From: Fen-1298 sp963833465
GTDB lineage: Bacteria; Bacteroidota; Ignavibacteria; UBA10030
Direction of reading: 5' to 3'
Assembly: GCA_963833465.1 (NCBI GenBank)
Contig: CAWHXW010000003.1
Span: 558,001-622,000 of the forward strand
Length of the DNA stretch: 64,000 nt
Shown: piece after piece, positions 1 through 9,778 of the stretch
How the letters are laid out: every line of letters begins with the position of its first letter
Numbering within the stretch: the stretch's first letter is position 1
Program-made: the position numbers and the translations under genes
Notes under the pieces: generated by a model
The model's database searches: none
Seen by the model: the letters and a program-made list of their open reading frames with translations, nothing else
What the model was told of the DNA's origin: nothing

Positions 1-141
1 CAGCTTATTCACTGTTGCATCAGTAGTTTGAGAAGAAAGCACCACCATAATTACAAGCTGATAAGTGTTTGCGTATTCTAGTGGATGTTTTTTCTTTCCA
101 TACTTCTTAAAAAGCAATTGAAGCTGAGGAAGATAATTCAT
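1..141 (-). CDS. nth: Endonuclease III, N-terminal fragment (cut by window edge)
   Basis: Endonuclease III is a DNA glycosylase/AP lyase of base excision repair that removes oxidised pyrimidines. Only the first 47 codons lie in the window, running from an ATG at 141 to the left edge with no stop. The decisive motif is LSSQTTDATVNKL, which matches the LSxQTTDxxVN segment near the N-terminus of Nth proteins. Upstream in the same frame there is a stop about 22 bases before the ATG and no other start, so the start is well defined, although no clear Shine-Dalgarno sequence is seen. The catalytic Lys/Asp, the helix-hairpin-helix and the Fe-S cluster cysteines lie outside the window. Confidence 0.8.
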   Translation of the reverse strand, partial: MNYLPQLQLLFKKYGKKKHPLEYANTYQLVIMVVLSSQTTDATVNKL

Positions 142-248
142 AGTTATTTTATGTCTAGTTTTTTAATGATGTGACTTAATGATGTTTATTTATGTGTAAA
201 GAAATTATCGGCATGGAATTATTTGGAATTAATTTATAAAGATTTTAA

Positions 249-1169
249 TTATTGTGTTGTAGTAAATAATCCATCATTGATTGACGGCAGATTACAGAAT
301 GTTTTTAGTTGTGGAAATGCAGCAAGCAGGTTTGCCGGTGCGTTCAGATTTTTTAAGGGGTGCAAGGCATGTTCAACTTGTCTACCATTGACAAGCGAGA
401 ATGCCTGACGATCATTATGAAATACAACATACGTTGTTTGTGCGTTGAGGGATCTAATTTTATGAACAAGGTCTTGCAATTCTTCTTCGCTATAAGGATA
501 CAGGTAGCGGTCGTTACTTTTCGGCTTATTCCATTCCGCTCTATTGCGCCCCATCATCCGGAAATATGCAACACCATCCCATGCTAGAGAATTAAACGGC
601 ATATGATTTGGCAATCGCGGTAAATCAATATTGACAAGGTTAAAACCATTTTCTTGACAGAACTTATAAACCAGTTCTTCATTCCATGATCTGTGCCGGA
701 CATCAAGAAACAAACTATCTTCAGGAAATGCCGCACGAAGCTTCATTAAGTAGGCAAGCCGAGAATTTGACATTGAAAAGGCAGATGGAAACTGAATCAA
801 CAATCCTCTTAATATTTTTACATCGCGTAACGGATCCAAAAATCGATGAAACGCTAATACATCTTTCTTGGTTGCGTTAAAAGTGTGTGTGAAACCGCGA
901 AAAAGTTTTACAGTGAAAACAAATTGTTTATTCGCTCTTACATCTTTTATCCATTGTAAAGATTGTTCTGGAGATAACGATGATGTATAAAAGGTTGCAT
1001 TCACTTCAACAATATCAAAAAACCGGCTGTAATATTCTAGTTTGCGAAATCCTTTTTCCAGTCTTGATGGATAGAATACTTTATCAAATGATGGCAATTC
1101 CCAGCCGCCCATACCAATAAATATATTATCGGAAAATTCTTTTTTTGGTTGATTATCAACTAGTGCCAA
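249..1169 (-). CDS. DUF72 (YecE-like) family protein
   Basis: A 306-residue protein of the DUF72/YecE family, predicted to fold as a TIM barrel; its biochemical role is not established. Family landmarks appear in order: IFIGMGGW at the N-terminus, FTVKLFRGFTH (family pattern F-x-VK-x-x-x-x-TH), LLIQFPSAF, LFLDVRHRSW, AYFRMMGRN and YPYSEEEL. The only start upstream of the domain core is a TTG at 1169, because the frame is closed by a stop shortly before it; this is an unusual start with no obvious ribosome site. It lies 46 bases after the CNNM-type gene on the same strand and may be cotranscribed with it. The family call is firm, the function unknown. Confidence 0.85.
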   Translation of the reverse strand: MALVDNQPKKEFSDNIFIGMGGWELPSFDKVFYPSRLEKGFRKLEYYSRFFDIVEVNATFYTSSLSPEQSLQWIKDVRANKQFVFTVKLFRGFTHTFNATKKDVLAFHRFLDPLRDVKILRGLLIQFPSAFSMSNSRLAYLMKLRAAFPEDSLFLDVRHRSWNEELVYKFCQENGFNLVNIDLPRLPNHMPFNSLAWDGVAYFRMMGRNRAEWNKPKSNDRYLYPYSEEELQDLVHKIRSLNAQTTYVVFHNDRQAFSLVNGRQVEHALHPLKNLNAPANLLAAFPQLKTFCNLPSINDGLFTTTQ

Positions 1170-1215
1170 GGGATTTAATTAATTGGTTATAATTGAAATT
1201 TAAAAGCAATGATTT

Positions 1216-2553
1216 TTAAGATCCAGTTCCTTCTTCGTTGGATATTGGTAATTTCTTTATCCTAACTGATTCAACAGCATTATTGACGACTTTTTCTGTT
1301 ATAAACTCTATGCCGTTTAGTTGCAAACATTCACCTATTGTTGGAATATGTCCGAGTCGTTCAATTATCAATCCGCCAATTGAACGAATATCAAGAGGCG
1401 AAAGCTCAATAGAAAAAAGTCGTTCAATGTCGCTTGTATTAAGATAACCTGCGACAATAAATTCATTCTCTCCAATTTTTACAACGTCGGGTGTTTCTCG
1501 ATCATGTTCATCTTGGATATTACCTACAAGTTCTTCCAGCACATTCTCTAATGTGATAATACCTGCTGTGCCGCCATATTCATCAGCAAGAATAATCATA
1601 TGAGTTTTTTTTTGAAGACTTGTGGTTAGTACTTTTTCGAGTGTAGCTGTTTCCGGTAGAAAAGTGGCATCCCGAAGTACAGAGTCCAAAGTAAAATCGG
1701 GCTTGAGATGCTTATCCTGTTTAAAAATGTCTTTGGTATAAACGATACCGATGATATTATCAATCGTGTCTTTGAAGACAGGAAAACGGGAAAACTTATT
1801 TGTGCGCATTATTGTGATAGTTTCCTTGATCGGGGTCTGAAGAGATAATGCGACAATTTCTCTTCTGGGTATCATCGAATGTCGTGCTTGTTTCTTGTGA
1901 AAGTCCATGGCATTTAGTGTAATATTTCGAGTAGTAATAGATACGTGAGTGTCGCGGGAAAGAATCAAGCGGAGTTCTTCCTCTGTATGAGCTAATTCAG
2001 AATCGGTCGAAGTTTTAATTCCGGCAAACCGCAGCAAGCCGTTGGATGAAGAATTCAACAAAGCGATGAGTGGTTTGAATAGAATGAAAAAGAACCGCAT
2101 GGGTGAAGAAACCAGAAGAATTGTTTCACGGGATTTTTGAATGGCAAGCACTTTTGGAGCTTGTTCGCCGACGACAATGTGGACTGAGGTTATTATTGCA
2201 AATGCAGCGGCGAACGAAATAACATGAATGATTTCTGGCTGTTTAATTCCGATCAATTGAAATATTGGCAGCAGCATTTTCGCAGCGAGAGGTTCACCGA
2301 TCCATCCAAGGACCAAGGAAGTCATTGTAATTCCCAATTGTGTTGCCGACAGGTATACTATCGGGTGAAGAAGTATCTCGCGGGCTATTTTGGCATGCCA
2401 GTTTCCTTTTGCAGCTAATGGTTCAATTTGTGTGAGCCGCACTTTGACAATTGCAAATTCAGCCGCAACAAAGAATCCGTTTAAGAAAACGAAAAGAAAA
2501 ATTATCAAAATATCAATTATGTATTGCCCAAATCCCATAAATAATCTTTCCAT
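1216..2553 (-). CDS. CNNM/CorC-type membrane protein (hemolysin family, DUF21-CBS-CorC_HlyC)
   Basis: An inner-membrane protein of 445 residues with the three-part architecture of the CNNM/CorC (TlyC/HlyC-like) family. A DUF21 transmembrane domain (about residues 8-190, starting with IIDILIIFLFVFLNGFFVAAEFA) is followed by a CBS pair (about 215-335, with MIPRREIV and a second repeat near DSVLRDATFLPETATL) and a C-terminal CorC_HlyC domain (about 350-435, EFIVAGYLNTSDIERLF). Family members are linked to Mg2+/Co2+ efflux and the CBS pair often binds nucleotides; older 'hemolysin' names are misleading. The ATG at 2553 is the most upstream start; a second Met five residues later is possible. It lies 100 bases downstream of the UPF1-like NTPase gene on the same strand. 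Confidence 0.88.
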   Translation of the reverse strand: MERLFMGFGQYIIDILIIFLFVFLNGFFVAAEFAIVKVRLTQIEPLAAKGNWHAKIAREILLHPIVYLSATQLGITMTSLVLGWIGEPLAAKMLLPIFQLIGIKQPEIIHVISFAAAFAIITSVHIVVGEQAPKVLAIQKSRETILLVSSPMRFFFILFKPLIALLNSSSNGLLRFAGIKTSTDSELAHTEEELRLILSRDTHVSITTRNITLNAMDFHKKQARHSMIPRREIVALSLQTPIKETITIMRTNKFSRFPVFKDTIDNIIGIVYTKDIFKQDKHLKPDFTLDSVLRDATFLPETATLEKVLTTSLQKKTHMIILADEYGGTAGIITLENVLEELVGNIQDEHDRETPDVVKIGENEFIVAGYLNTSDIERLFSIELSPLDIRSIGGLIIERLGHIPTIGECLQLNGIEFITEKVVNNAVESVRIKKLPISNEEGTGS

Positions 2554-2653
2554 TATTCAAGTGAATATATTTGATTATTTTTCATGCTTTAAGGATGCAG
2601 TTGATGAAAGGAAAATAATTGCTCGTTTGATATTGAGCATAATTGCCACCGTG

Positions 2654-5524
2654 TTACCGGCGAACTTGTTCCGAAATCCAGCTAAGGTAAGCTTCGAGTC
2701 GAGTAAGAAAGTTAAGATATGCAGTTGACCATTCGGCTGGATTATCGGGCCTATTTTTTCCAAGCAATTCTTGAAATACACGCGCAACTTCTACAGCGAT
2801 TTTCTTTTTACCTTCTTCGATTACAGCCTCGATATCGGAAGAATAATATGCGCGCAGGTTTCGAATATCTTGTCTAACACGAGCTTCTGGGCCTTTGCTC
2901 GCAAAGAAAGATAAATCGGTATTCTGACCGCCGGACATTTCATATATAAGCAGATTCCATTGTTCCATTACATCACGGAAATGCTTTTCGTTTTCACAGC
3001 TATCTGAAGGTAGTCTGCGCAATGCCTGTTCCGTTGCAAAGGAGTTGCGGAAGATCAGGTCGCCTCCAACGAATTGCGAAATAAGATTTACATCAGTGCG
3101 CCAACCAAATACACGCTGTACTGCAATGAAAACTGCTCGTTCCTTATCGTGTCCAGTATTAGCAGCAAGTTTTGTTTCCCATTGCTTCGCCATTATTTTC
3201 ATCTGGATTTCAAGCTCGTGATCCACTTTTTCTTTTGGCGTCTCGGTTGCTGTTGTCGAAATGACTATATGCTGTTTATCGCGATAAATTGTATTAAATT
3301 CTGTGCGTTGTTTTTGATCTAGATCGTCAAATTTCTTTACGGCGTTTGCAAATAATGGTTGCTGTTCATCTGCTTGTGCTTGAAGCAACATTAATAATCG
3401 TGTGAAGAGGCGATCTTGGTACAACGATCTAAAATGGGCCATGTCTGCAATCACATACAAATCTTCTCCAACGCAGGAAAAAACCGTGTTGAAAAGACGT
3501 GCAATTTTATGCTCACCGATCTTTTTATCATCGATGGAGCGCATCGTGTAATCCACACCTGCCATCGTAGTATCAAAAATAATCGCGTCTTTACGCCGGT
3601 TGCAAAAACTTTGAGGTGTACCGACTTCGACATTTTTAATCCCTTGAAGCCGTAATTGAAGTTTAGTAAAAAGTGTCGGACCAGTGAAAGGAAGAATTAC
3701 TCCTACATCTACTGCACCTCGATTAGAATTAGCTTGCATTAAAGCATGCTTGACACATTCGATAACTTGCTTTGTGTGGAGTTCATTGTAAGGTAGAATT
3801 TTTTTCTTACCGGCATATTGCTTGCATCGAGATCGGACTTTACTTGTGTCTATAAAGTAAATTTTTCCCTTTGCTTGCGGAGAGGCATGAACAACTATCT
3901 TTTCATCAAATAACACCGCCGCCATAAACAATGATAGTCTTGGAGTTGTTGTATATTGTGATTTCATCAAAATGGACCAGCGTGGGTTTTTTTCAGCCCA
4001 TTCAAAGAGTCTATGCAGTTCGGTTGTCTGCGCAACATATAGGAAGATATCCTTTTGGAGCCATTGTTCGTTTTGCTCGTCTACGGATATGGATTCTGGT
4101 TCTACCTGAAATGGATCGCCTGCAATAACGAATTTCTCCCTTGCCAGTGTTGATAATGCTGCAAGTGTAGGAAGGTTGACACGCTGAGCTTCATCCACAA
4201 TAACGAGATCGAACTGTTGATTACGTATAGCCGGATCTATTAAAGCGGCCGAAATACCTGTGGCAATAAAAAGCTTTGATTTTAGCAATGCTTGTTCGTC
4301 AACAGAAGTAAAATCTTCAACTGCCTTTGTTACTTTCTTCAAGCCGCCTAAATCATCAATTCTTTTGCTGGTTTCTCTAAATTCCATTTGTTCGCGCGGT
4401 GTTATTGGCGCGTCAAGTTCAATCTTTGTGATTTCATTTGAGATCGTTTGCTGAATAGAAAGCAGTCGTTTGTAGTTCTGCTGCTGCAAAGTTAGTTGTT
4501 CGTGAGCATTCTCAAGATCATTTTTTGAAAACCCTTTTTTCATTCGTTCGATAAGCGATGAATTTTCCAACTCAATAATGACTTGATTAAGCTGCGTAAT
4601 TTCTTTTGATGTTTGGTCGATCTGTCTACGGAGTTCTGCTAATCGGTCACGCTTATCCTGCACTCTTTGATAAAAGTCTTCATGAAGAATTTGTCTGACT
4701 TTTATTTTCCAGTAAATATTTAACAATGTAACGCGTTCCTGGAACACTTTGCGTTTTTCTGCTTTTTCAGATTCAACCTGGTTCTCAAATGAGTACTGTG
4801 CTATAGTGTTGAACACACCCGGGGATGGAAGATCGACGCGTGCTGCAAACTTTGTCATCTTTATGCCAAGTTGTTCGCCAAAATTGACAGTTTTCATCAG
4901 CATTGAATCAACATTATCGTTAGATGGTGCAACAAAGAGTACCTTTCGACCTGCCTTTATATAACTTAGTGCAGTGAGAGCTAATACGTGTGTTTTGCCG
5001 GAAAGAATCGGACCCCATACCATTGTAACTCTGTTTTGTAAAATCTTTTTCATAGTTTCAATCTGTTCGGCCGGTGTACTTGCAATACCGCCTGTTTCAA
5101 AACTGACGATGTGGCTATTTTTTCTGTCCGCCGGATCAAATAGTAACTGTGGAATTGGAGATTTCACGTCAAGTTTTTGAAGTAAATCAATAATTGGCAT
5201 ATGTTCATCTTCATAATTCCATGAACATTTTGCTTCTGGCAGTGATTGACCAAAGTCTTGAGGCAGGGCGACAATAAAAAATTGGTTTTCTATAGCAATT
5301 ACATTGCCAACGACGCTGATGGGCTGCTGTTGGCCAAATGTGAATGTAGCTCGTTCGGTCGTTCGAAAAAGAATATCTTCAGGAATTTCAAAACGATAAT
5401 AAGTATATCCTGCAAATGCACTGATGCGCTCGCCGCTGAATAGACGTATCTCGCGGCGAGTAGCTTTGAGTTGCTCAAGTTCTTTCTGAAGCGCTTCGGC
5501 TAATTGTGTGAATAGTTCTTTCAC
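2654..5524 (-). CDS. UPF1/DNA2-like superfamily I NTPase, divergent C-terminal helicase motifs
   Basis: A 956-residue cytosolic protein of the AAA_11/AAA_12 (UPF1/DNA2-like) superfamily I group. Walker A is GPILSGKTH (about residues 173-181) and Walker B is LVIVDEAQRV (about 440). A long charged coiled coil (about 270-370) is inserted between them, as in many UPF1-like proteins. GDPFQVEP after Walker B resembles motif III. The usual motif VI RLNVALTRA is represented by ARLFNTVFSC, so the arginine that senses the gamma phosphate appears to be Ser. The last 250 residues resemble nothing I recognise. The start is a GTG at 5524. Substrate and pathway are unknown: it could be an RNA/DNA helicase or a helicase-derived ATPase. 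The superfamily call is firm, the activity uncertain. Confidence 0.8.
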   Translation of the reverse strand: MKELFTQLAEALQKELEQLKATRREIRLFSGERISAFAGYTYYRFEIPEDILFRTTERATFTFGQQQPISVVGNVIAIENQFFIVALPQDFGQSLPEAKCSWNYEDEHMPIIDLLQKLDVKSPIPQLLFDPADRKNSHIVSFETGGIASTPAEQIETMKKILQNRVTMVWGPILSGKTHVLALTALSYIKAGRKVLFVAPSNDNVDSMLMKTVNFGEQLGIKMTKFAARVDLPSPGVFNTIAQYSFENQVESEKAEKRKVFQERVTLLNIYWKIKVRQILHEDFYQRVQDKRDRLAELRRQIDQTSKEITQLNQVIIELENSSLIERMKKGFSKNDLENAHEQLTLQQQNYKRLLSIQQTISNEITKIELDAPITPREQMEFRETSKRIDDLGGLKKVTKAVEDFTSVDEQALLKSKLFIATGISAALIDPAIRNQQFDLVIVDEAQRVNLPTLAALSTLAREKFVIAGDPFQVEPESISVDEQNEQWLQKDIFLYVAQTTELHRLFEWAEKNPRWSILMKSQYTTTPRLSLFMAAVLFDEKIVVHASPQAKGKIYFIDTSKVRSRCKQYAGKKKILPYNELHTKQVIECVKHALMQANSNRGAVDVGVILPFTGPTLFTKLQLRLQGIKNVEVGTPQSFCNRRKDAIIFDTTMAGVDYTMRSIDDKKIGEHKIARLFNTVFSCVGEDLYVIADMAHFRSLYQDRLFTRLLMLLQAQADEQQPLFANAVKKFDDLDQKQRTEFNTIYRDKQHIVISTTATETPKEKVDHELEIQMKIMAKQWETKLAANTGHDKERAVFIAVQRVFGWRTDVNLISQFVGGDLIFRNSFATEQALRRLPSDSCENEKHFRDVMEQWNLLIYEMSGGQNTDLSFFASKGPEARVRQDIRNLRAYYSSDIEAVIEEGKKKIAVEVARVFQELLGKNRPDNPAEWSTAYLNFLTRLEAYLSWISEQVRR

Positions 5525-5692
5525 ATCGGTCTTGCATACATTTTAAGTAAATACACTGCACTTTCTTAAAGCACAAATTCATCATTAAAGTATAACTTTT
5601 GTCAACAAAGTCAAGATATTTGCAAACACACTTTTTCAAAAAACTAATGGATTTGAAATGATATTTTATTATTCTCATTATGAGAGAAATAT

Positions 5693-7066
5693 ATGTACAA
5701 ATATGAAACGATAATTATCGGCGGCGGATTAAGCGGATTAAGTGCGGCAGTGGAATTATCTACACTTGGCCGAAAGATTTTATTGCTCGAACAACATCAA
5801 TATTGCGGTGGGCGTACACATTCCTTTTTTGATGATTTCACTGGCAATATGATAGATAACGGCCAGCATCTAATGATGGGATGCTACAGCGCAACACGCA
5901 ATTTTTTACGATTAATCGGTACTGATCACCTTGCTTCGCTTCAGCCGGCACTTCAGATTAATTTATTAGATTCATCTCAAAAAGATAATCATTTTGTAAG
6001 TAGTCGGTTTCCTGCGCCTTTAAATATGCTAAGCGGATTACTTGGATTTAATGCAATTCCCTTAAAAGACCGTTTAAAAATGCTTGCAGTTGCAAAGGAA
6101 TTGCTTAGTACATCGCCTGAAAAAGAACTGGAATTGGATCTTCTCACCGTAGAAGAATGGCTTGCGAAGCTTGGGCAGTCTGACATAAGCAGAAAATATT
6201 TTTGGGATATCATTACGATTGGAGCTCTGAACAATTATCCAAAGAATGTTTCAGCGCTAATGCTGTTCCGTGTTTTGCGGGCGGCTTTCCTTGGAAAAAG
6301 TGAAAATGCAAATCTGTTAATTCCACGCGTTGGATTGAGCAAGTTATTTGTAGATTCGGCAGTGCAATTTATTATTTCGCATGGGGGAGAAGTTCGTACA
6401 GGTATTGGCGTAAAAAGTATTGTGTTTGATGGAAAAAAAATCCGTTCTTTACGAACCTTGGAGGGAAAAGAACTTTATGCAAAGTCATTCATCAGTGCAG
6501 TTCCTTGGTATTCGTTTGAAGGAATTTTATCAGCAAGTTATAATAAGTCTAGACTCAAAGCTGATCAAAAAATCATTTCAGATTATCAATTAAAAGCGAA
6601 TTTTAAATCATCGCCTATTATTTCAATTCATCTTTGGCTCGACCGTGAAATTATTAATCTCGACTTTGCTGCGCTGGTGGGCACTCGAATCCAATGGTTA
6701 TTCAATAAAAGCGAATTGTTAAATGAGAAAAATAAAATGAGAGACTATCGTCAATATCTTTCATTTGTTATCAGCGGTGCAGAGGAATTTATAAAGTTGA
6801 ATAAAAAGCAATTAGTAGAAATTGCGATGGAAGATTTACGGCGAGTTTTGTTGAAAACACGGGAAGCAAAAGTTATTCACTCATTGGTGATTAAAGAGAA
6901 GCGTGCTACATTTTTACCTTTGCCGGGACTTGAAGCGATGCGTCCGGATACACGAACAAAATATGATAACCTCTTTCTTGCCGGCGATTGGACTGCGACT
7001 GGCTTTCCTGCCACTATCGAAGGTGCCGTTATGAGTGGAAAAAAAGCCGCAGAGTTAGCAGGATAA
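5693..7066 (+). CDS. hpnE: Hydroxysqualene dehydroxylase HpnE (FAD-dependent)
   Basis: A 457-residue flavoprotein of the amine oxidase/phytoene desaturase fold. It begins with the dinucleotide-binding motif IIGGGLSGLSAAVEL followed by LLLEQ, then CGGRTHSFFD and the family-typical DNGQHLMMGCY. The C-terminus has the FAD-closing motif LFLAGDWTATGFPATIEGAV. These features match the squalene-associated desaturase HpnE, which reduces hydroxysqualene to squalene in the HpnC-HpnD-HpnE route to squalene and hopanoids. Neither hpnC, hpnD nor a squalene cyclase is adjacent, so the partners must be elsewhere or the substrate may differ; a carotenoid-type desaturase is the alternative. The ATG at 5693 follows GAGAGAAAT, a usable ribosome site. 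It is divergent from the UPF1-like gene and convergent with the DUF4139 gene. Confidence 0.8.
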   Translation: MYKYETIIIGGGLSGLSAAVELSTLGRKILLLEQHQYCGGRTHSFFDDFTGNMIDNGQHLMMGCYSATRNFLRLIGTDHLASLQPALQINLLDSSQKDNHFVSSRFPAPLNMLSGLLGFNAIPLKDRLKMLAVAKELLSTSPEKELELDLLTVEEWLAKLGQSDISRKYFWDIITIGALNNYPKNVSALMLFRVLRAAFLGKSENANLLIPRVGLSKLFVDSAVQFIISHGGEVRTGIGVKSIVFDGKKIRSLRTLEGKELYAKSFISAVPWYSFEGILSASYNKSRLKADQKIISDYQLKANFKSSPIISIHLWLDREIINLDFAALVGTRIQWLFNKSELLNEKNKMRDYRQYLSFVISGAEEFIKLNKKQLVEIAMEDLRRVLLKTREAKVIHSLVIKEKRATFLPLPGLEAMRPDTRTKYDNLFLAGDWTATGFPATIEGAVMSGKKAAELAG

Positions 7067-7181
7067 AATCGCCCGGTATTTTTTTATCCACTATCTTTTA
7101 ATTTGACGTACCGATATAACTTTATATTATAAGCAGCAAAATTTGTTAACATCGTAAAATCCGTGTAATAAATAAAATCAC

Positions 7182-8705
7182 TTACCAGTTATATCTTATC
7201 GTATAGGTAATTATTTTTTCTTCATCTTTCTTTAGTTTGATTGGAAATTTTATTGTTGTCTGATCCACTTTTTCCCAATCGGTATTAGCCTTAGTAATTT
7301 CCCACTCATTCCAACGCCAGGGATGTTCGTACACCAGCACTTCCACAGATTCTGATTTATGATTGCGAACTTTGATTTCGAATGTTTCGTCAACAACATG
7401 GCCGGTGACAACAACGTGAAAATTTTCCTGCGTGTGTTCGCCAACTATGTCGAATGCGTTGCCCAAGTAGAGTTTAATTTCTTCATCCTTCGGTGTATGA
7501 TCAATTTCATCCTCACCAATAAATTGTTCCTTGCCATCATCATCGCGTTTATAGACACGCACCTTACCCTTTGGAAGCGCGATGCCAAGTCCGACTTTCT
7601 CTTCATTTTTGAATGTGACGAATACACCGATTTTTTTATTCGACTGTTGACCAAAGCTTCCCTGCTCACGGTACGAATAATTATTAGACCAGTACCGCCA
7701 TTGATTGGATAAACCATCATAAATAAAAACCTTTTTTGCAGAGATATTTTTCGCTGATGTAAGTTCTATTTGTTTTGTCTCATCATTGTTTATATCTGTT
7801 TTGCGTCGAAGCGAGTAAAGTTTGTATTCAAACAATTCTTTTTGCTGGAATTGAGGAGCAGCTTCTTCATCGGTCATTGCAGATTTTAGCAGTGCCCTTC
7901 CACCCATAAGGTTTTGTTCCTTTACGAGATTAACATCACCTGCAACCAACTTTAATCCTGCGTTTTTAAATGTTGCCCCGGAATTATTTGTGATTGTAAC
8001 CCAGCCAGTCAAATCAAGCTGTGAATCATTTGCATTAAGCAGTGCAACATAATTGCAGCTCCATGTCAATTGACCGGCTAAATAACTGATTTCTGTTTTA
8101 TGCCGACCTTCTTTTGAATTTGTCACAAGCCATTCGAGCTGTGGCTTGAGGATCAATCCCTCTGGTAAAGCCGGAAGAATTAACCTGCCTTCAGGAGAGA
8201 TTTCAATTTTTCCGTTAATCTCTGCAATCATTTGTCCTGTCATATTATATGCCGCATTACTATTGTAGGGATTATAATTTGGCTGCGGCTGCCAACCTGT
8301 AGCGAGTAATTTCCCTTTTATAGAATATTCTTTTTTTGTTTCATAGTCTGTACGAAGAAATTCCACTTCTTTGCCGATATATTTTTCCATCAATTTAGCT
8401 TGGTGAACAAGATCGTACTGATAATTTTGTTCTATTACTTTTACCGCCGGAGGATCAGTAATACTGGAAAAGTGAAGCGATGTACCATCGATTGTGGCAG
8501 GAATATCAGGAATGATTATGCGGTTCAATCCTTCTATTAAATCAATAGTACGCTCTTCACGAATGAGGGCAAGATTTTGATTATAGATTGTTAAATCAAC
8601 AGATGTTCGTTCGGCGGCAGATTGTTTTATCTGCGCTTGAGAATTCAAATTAATAATGACAAACCAGCAAAGAACTATAAATGGCAAACCAATATTCTTT
8701 TTCAT
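7182..8705 (-). CDS. DUF4139 domain-containing secreted protein
   Basis: A 507-residue exported protein with an N-terminal signal peptide (MKKNIGLPFIVLCWFVIINL, cleavage likely after SQA). The body is the DUF4139 domain, a beta-rich domain shared with mucoidy-inhibitor-like proteins: VDLTIYNQNLALIREER at the start, SYLAGQLTWSCNYVALLN in the middle, and a C-terminal run with FEIKVRNHKSESVEVLVYEHPW and ending in IITYTIRYNW. No enzymatic motif is visible and the function is unknown; an envelope-associated role is inferred from export only. AGGAG nine bases upstream of the ATG at 8705 supports this start. It appears to be a single-gene unit, convergent with hpnE. Confidence 0.82.
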   Translation of the reverse strand: MKKNIGLPFIVLCWFVIINLNSQAQIKQSAAERTSVDLTIYNQNLALIREERTIDLIEGLNRIIIPDIPATIDGTSLHFSSITDPPAVKVIEQNYQYDLVHQAKLMEKYIGKEVEFLRTDYETKKEYSIKGKLLATGWQPQPNYNPYNSNAAYNMTGQMIAEINGKIEISPEGRLILPALPEGLILKPQLEWLVTNSKEGRHKTEISYLAGQLTWSCNYVALLNANDSQLDLTGWVTITNNSGATFKNAGLKLVAGDVNLVKEQNLMGGRALLKSAMTDEEAAPQFQQKELFEYKLYSLRRKTDINNDETKQIELTSAKNISAKKVFIYDGLSNQWRYWSNNYSYREQGSFGQQSNKKIGVFVTFKNEEKVGLGIALPKGKVRVYKRDDDGKEQFIGEDEIDHTPKDEEIKLYLGNAFDIVGEHTQENFHVVVTGHVVDETFEIKVRNHKSESVEVLVYEHPWRWNEWEITKANTDWEKVDQTTIKFPIKLKKDEEKIITYTIRYNW

Positions 8706-8799
8706 AGCGGACTCCTATTATTTTTTGAATGAAGAGTGCTAAGGATTATTGCAGATAATATATTAAAGGTAAATGAAGCTTGTTTTCAATTTTATTCAA

Positions 8800-9711
8800 T
8801 CAAATAGATGTAAGGCTTTTGCGAGTTGCTATTTTATCCCACAGTCTCATTAATACAGGTGCGATGGTAAGCGCAAGAAATGCTACCAAGATTCCGGCCA
8901 CAGCATCTGTTACATAATGATAACGACAATAGAAAGTGGAAACATAAAGTGATAATATAATTGGCGATAAAATCCAGAATGACGGACGATGATAGCGATA
9001 TGCCATAATCCACATGATTGTAGCAGCGGCAGTATGGGGACTCGGGATTGATCCACCGGCAAAATGCAAATACTTACGCATACATTCGCCCAAAAATGTC
9101 CAAATCCATCCTTCTAAAGGAACAGAATAAAGTTGTTTTATATGGTACATTGGGCTTGCAACTGGGAAAAGAATAAATCCGATGTCGCAAAGAATGTTAG
9201 TGAAGCCGAGTGTGAAGAAATAATCTTCCATTGCTAATTCGCCGCGAAGATAATAAATGATGCCGCAAAGTACAGGATACATTGGAACATAAATTACATA
9301 AGAAAACATCATCCATTCAGTAAGCGGCTTTGATATGAAATCTTCAAGCCATAGTGTCGGTTGAAGTCCGAATGTCCATTGTTCAAAGTCTAAAACATAA
9401 TCGTCCATCCACTGGCCATGTAATAGCAATTGGAATTTATCGACTGCGCCAAATAGATATGCATAAGTCAACGTGACTGCTGCAACGCGGAGAAAAAATT
9501 TCCAGAACTTTTTTGTTGCGTGTTCACTAAATTGGTTAATGAGAATATAAACGACAGCGACAGCTAAATTTTTTATCACTAATATCCGCCAACCATTGAT
9601 CTGATAATAAAATACAATTGCAAGTAAACTGAAAAAAGCGAGCGTTGTAAGAATCAAACCATCTGTTGCATAGAGCCGGAGTTTGCCTATTGTTAGTCGT
9701 TTGTCTGTCAT
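8800..9711 (-). CDS. PAP2-family phosphatase, inner membrane
   Basis: A multi-pass membrane protein of the PAP2 superfamily, which dephosphorylates lipid phosphates such as phosphatidate or undecaprenyl pyrophosphate, or transfers phospho-head groups (Aur1/Ipt1 type). Motif C2 is GGSIPSPHTAAA and motif C3 is STFYCRYHYVTDAVAG, with the catalytic His and Asp in HYVTD. At least six hydrophobic segments are visible. The frame is open up to 9816, but that would overlap the upstream CPBP gene, so I place the start at the ATG at 9711 (about 303 residues); the ATG at 9735 is nearly as good. The gene follows the CPBP gene by 67 bases in the same direction and probably shares its transcript. The substrate is unknown. 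Confidence 0.85.
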   Translation of the reverse strand: MTDKRLTIGKLRLYATDGLILTTLAFFSLLAIVFYYQINGWRILVIKNLAVAVVYILINQFSEHATKKFWKFFLRVAAVTLTYAYLFGAVDKFQLLLHGQWMDDYVLDFEQWTFGLQPTLWLEDFISKPLTEWMMFSYVIYVPMYPVLCGIIYYLRGELAMEDYFFTLGFTNILCDIGFILFPVASPMYHIKQLYSVPLEGWIWTFLGECMRKYLHFAGGSIPSPHTAAATIMWIMAYRYHRPSFWILSPIILSLYVSTFYCRYHYVTDAVAGILVAFLALTIAPVLMRLWDKIATRKSLTSI

Positions 9712-9778
9712 AGTTTTTCGCTCTAACCTTGTCATAGATTTCTTTTCGTAACTGACGAGAACCTTGACAAGGTTGCAT

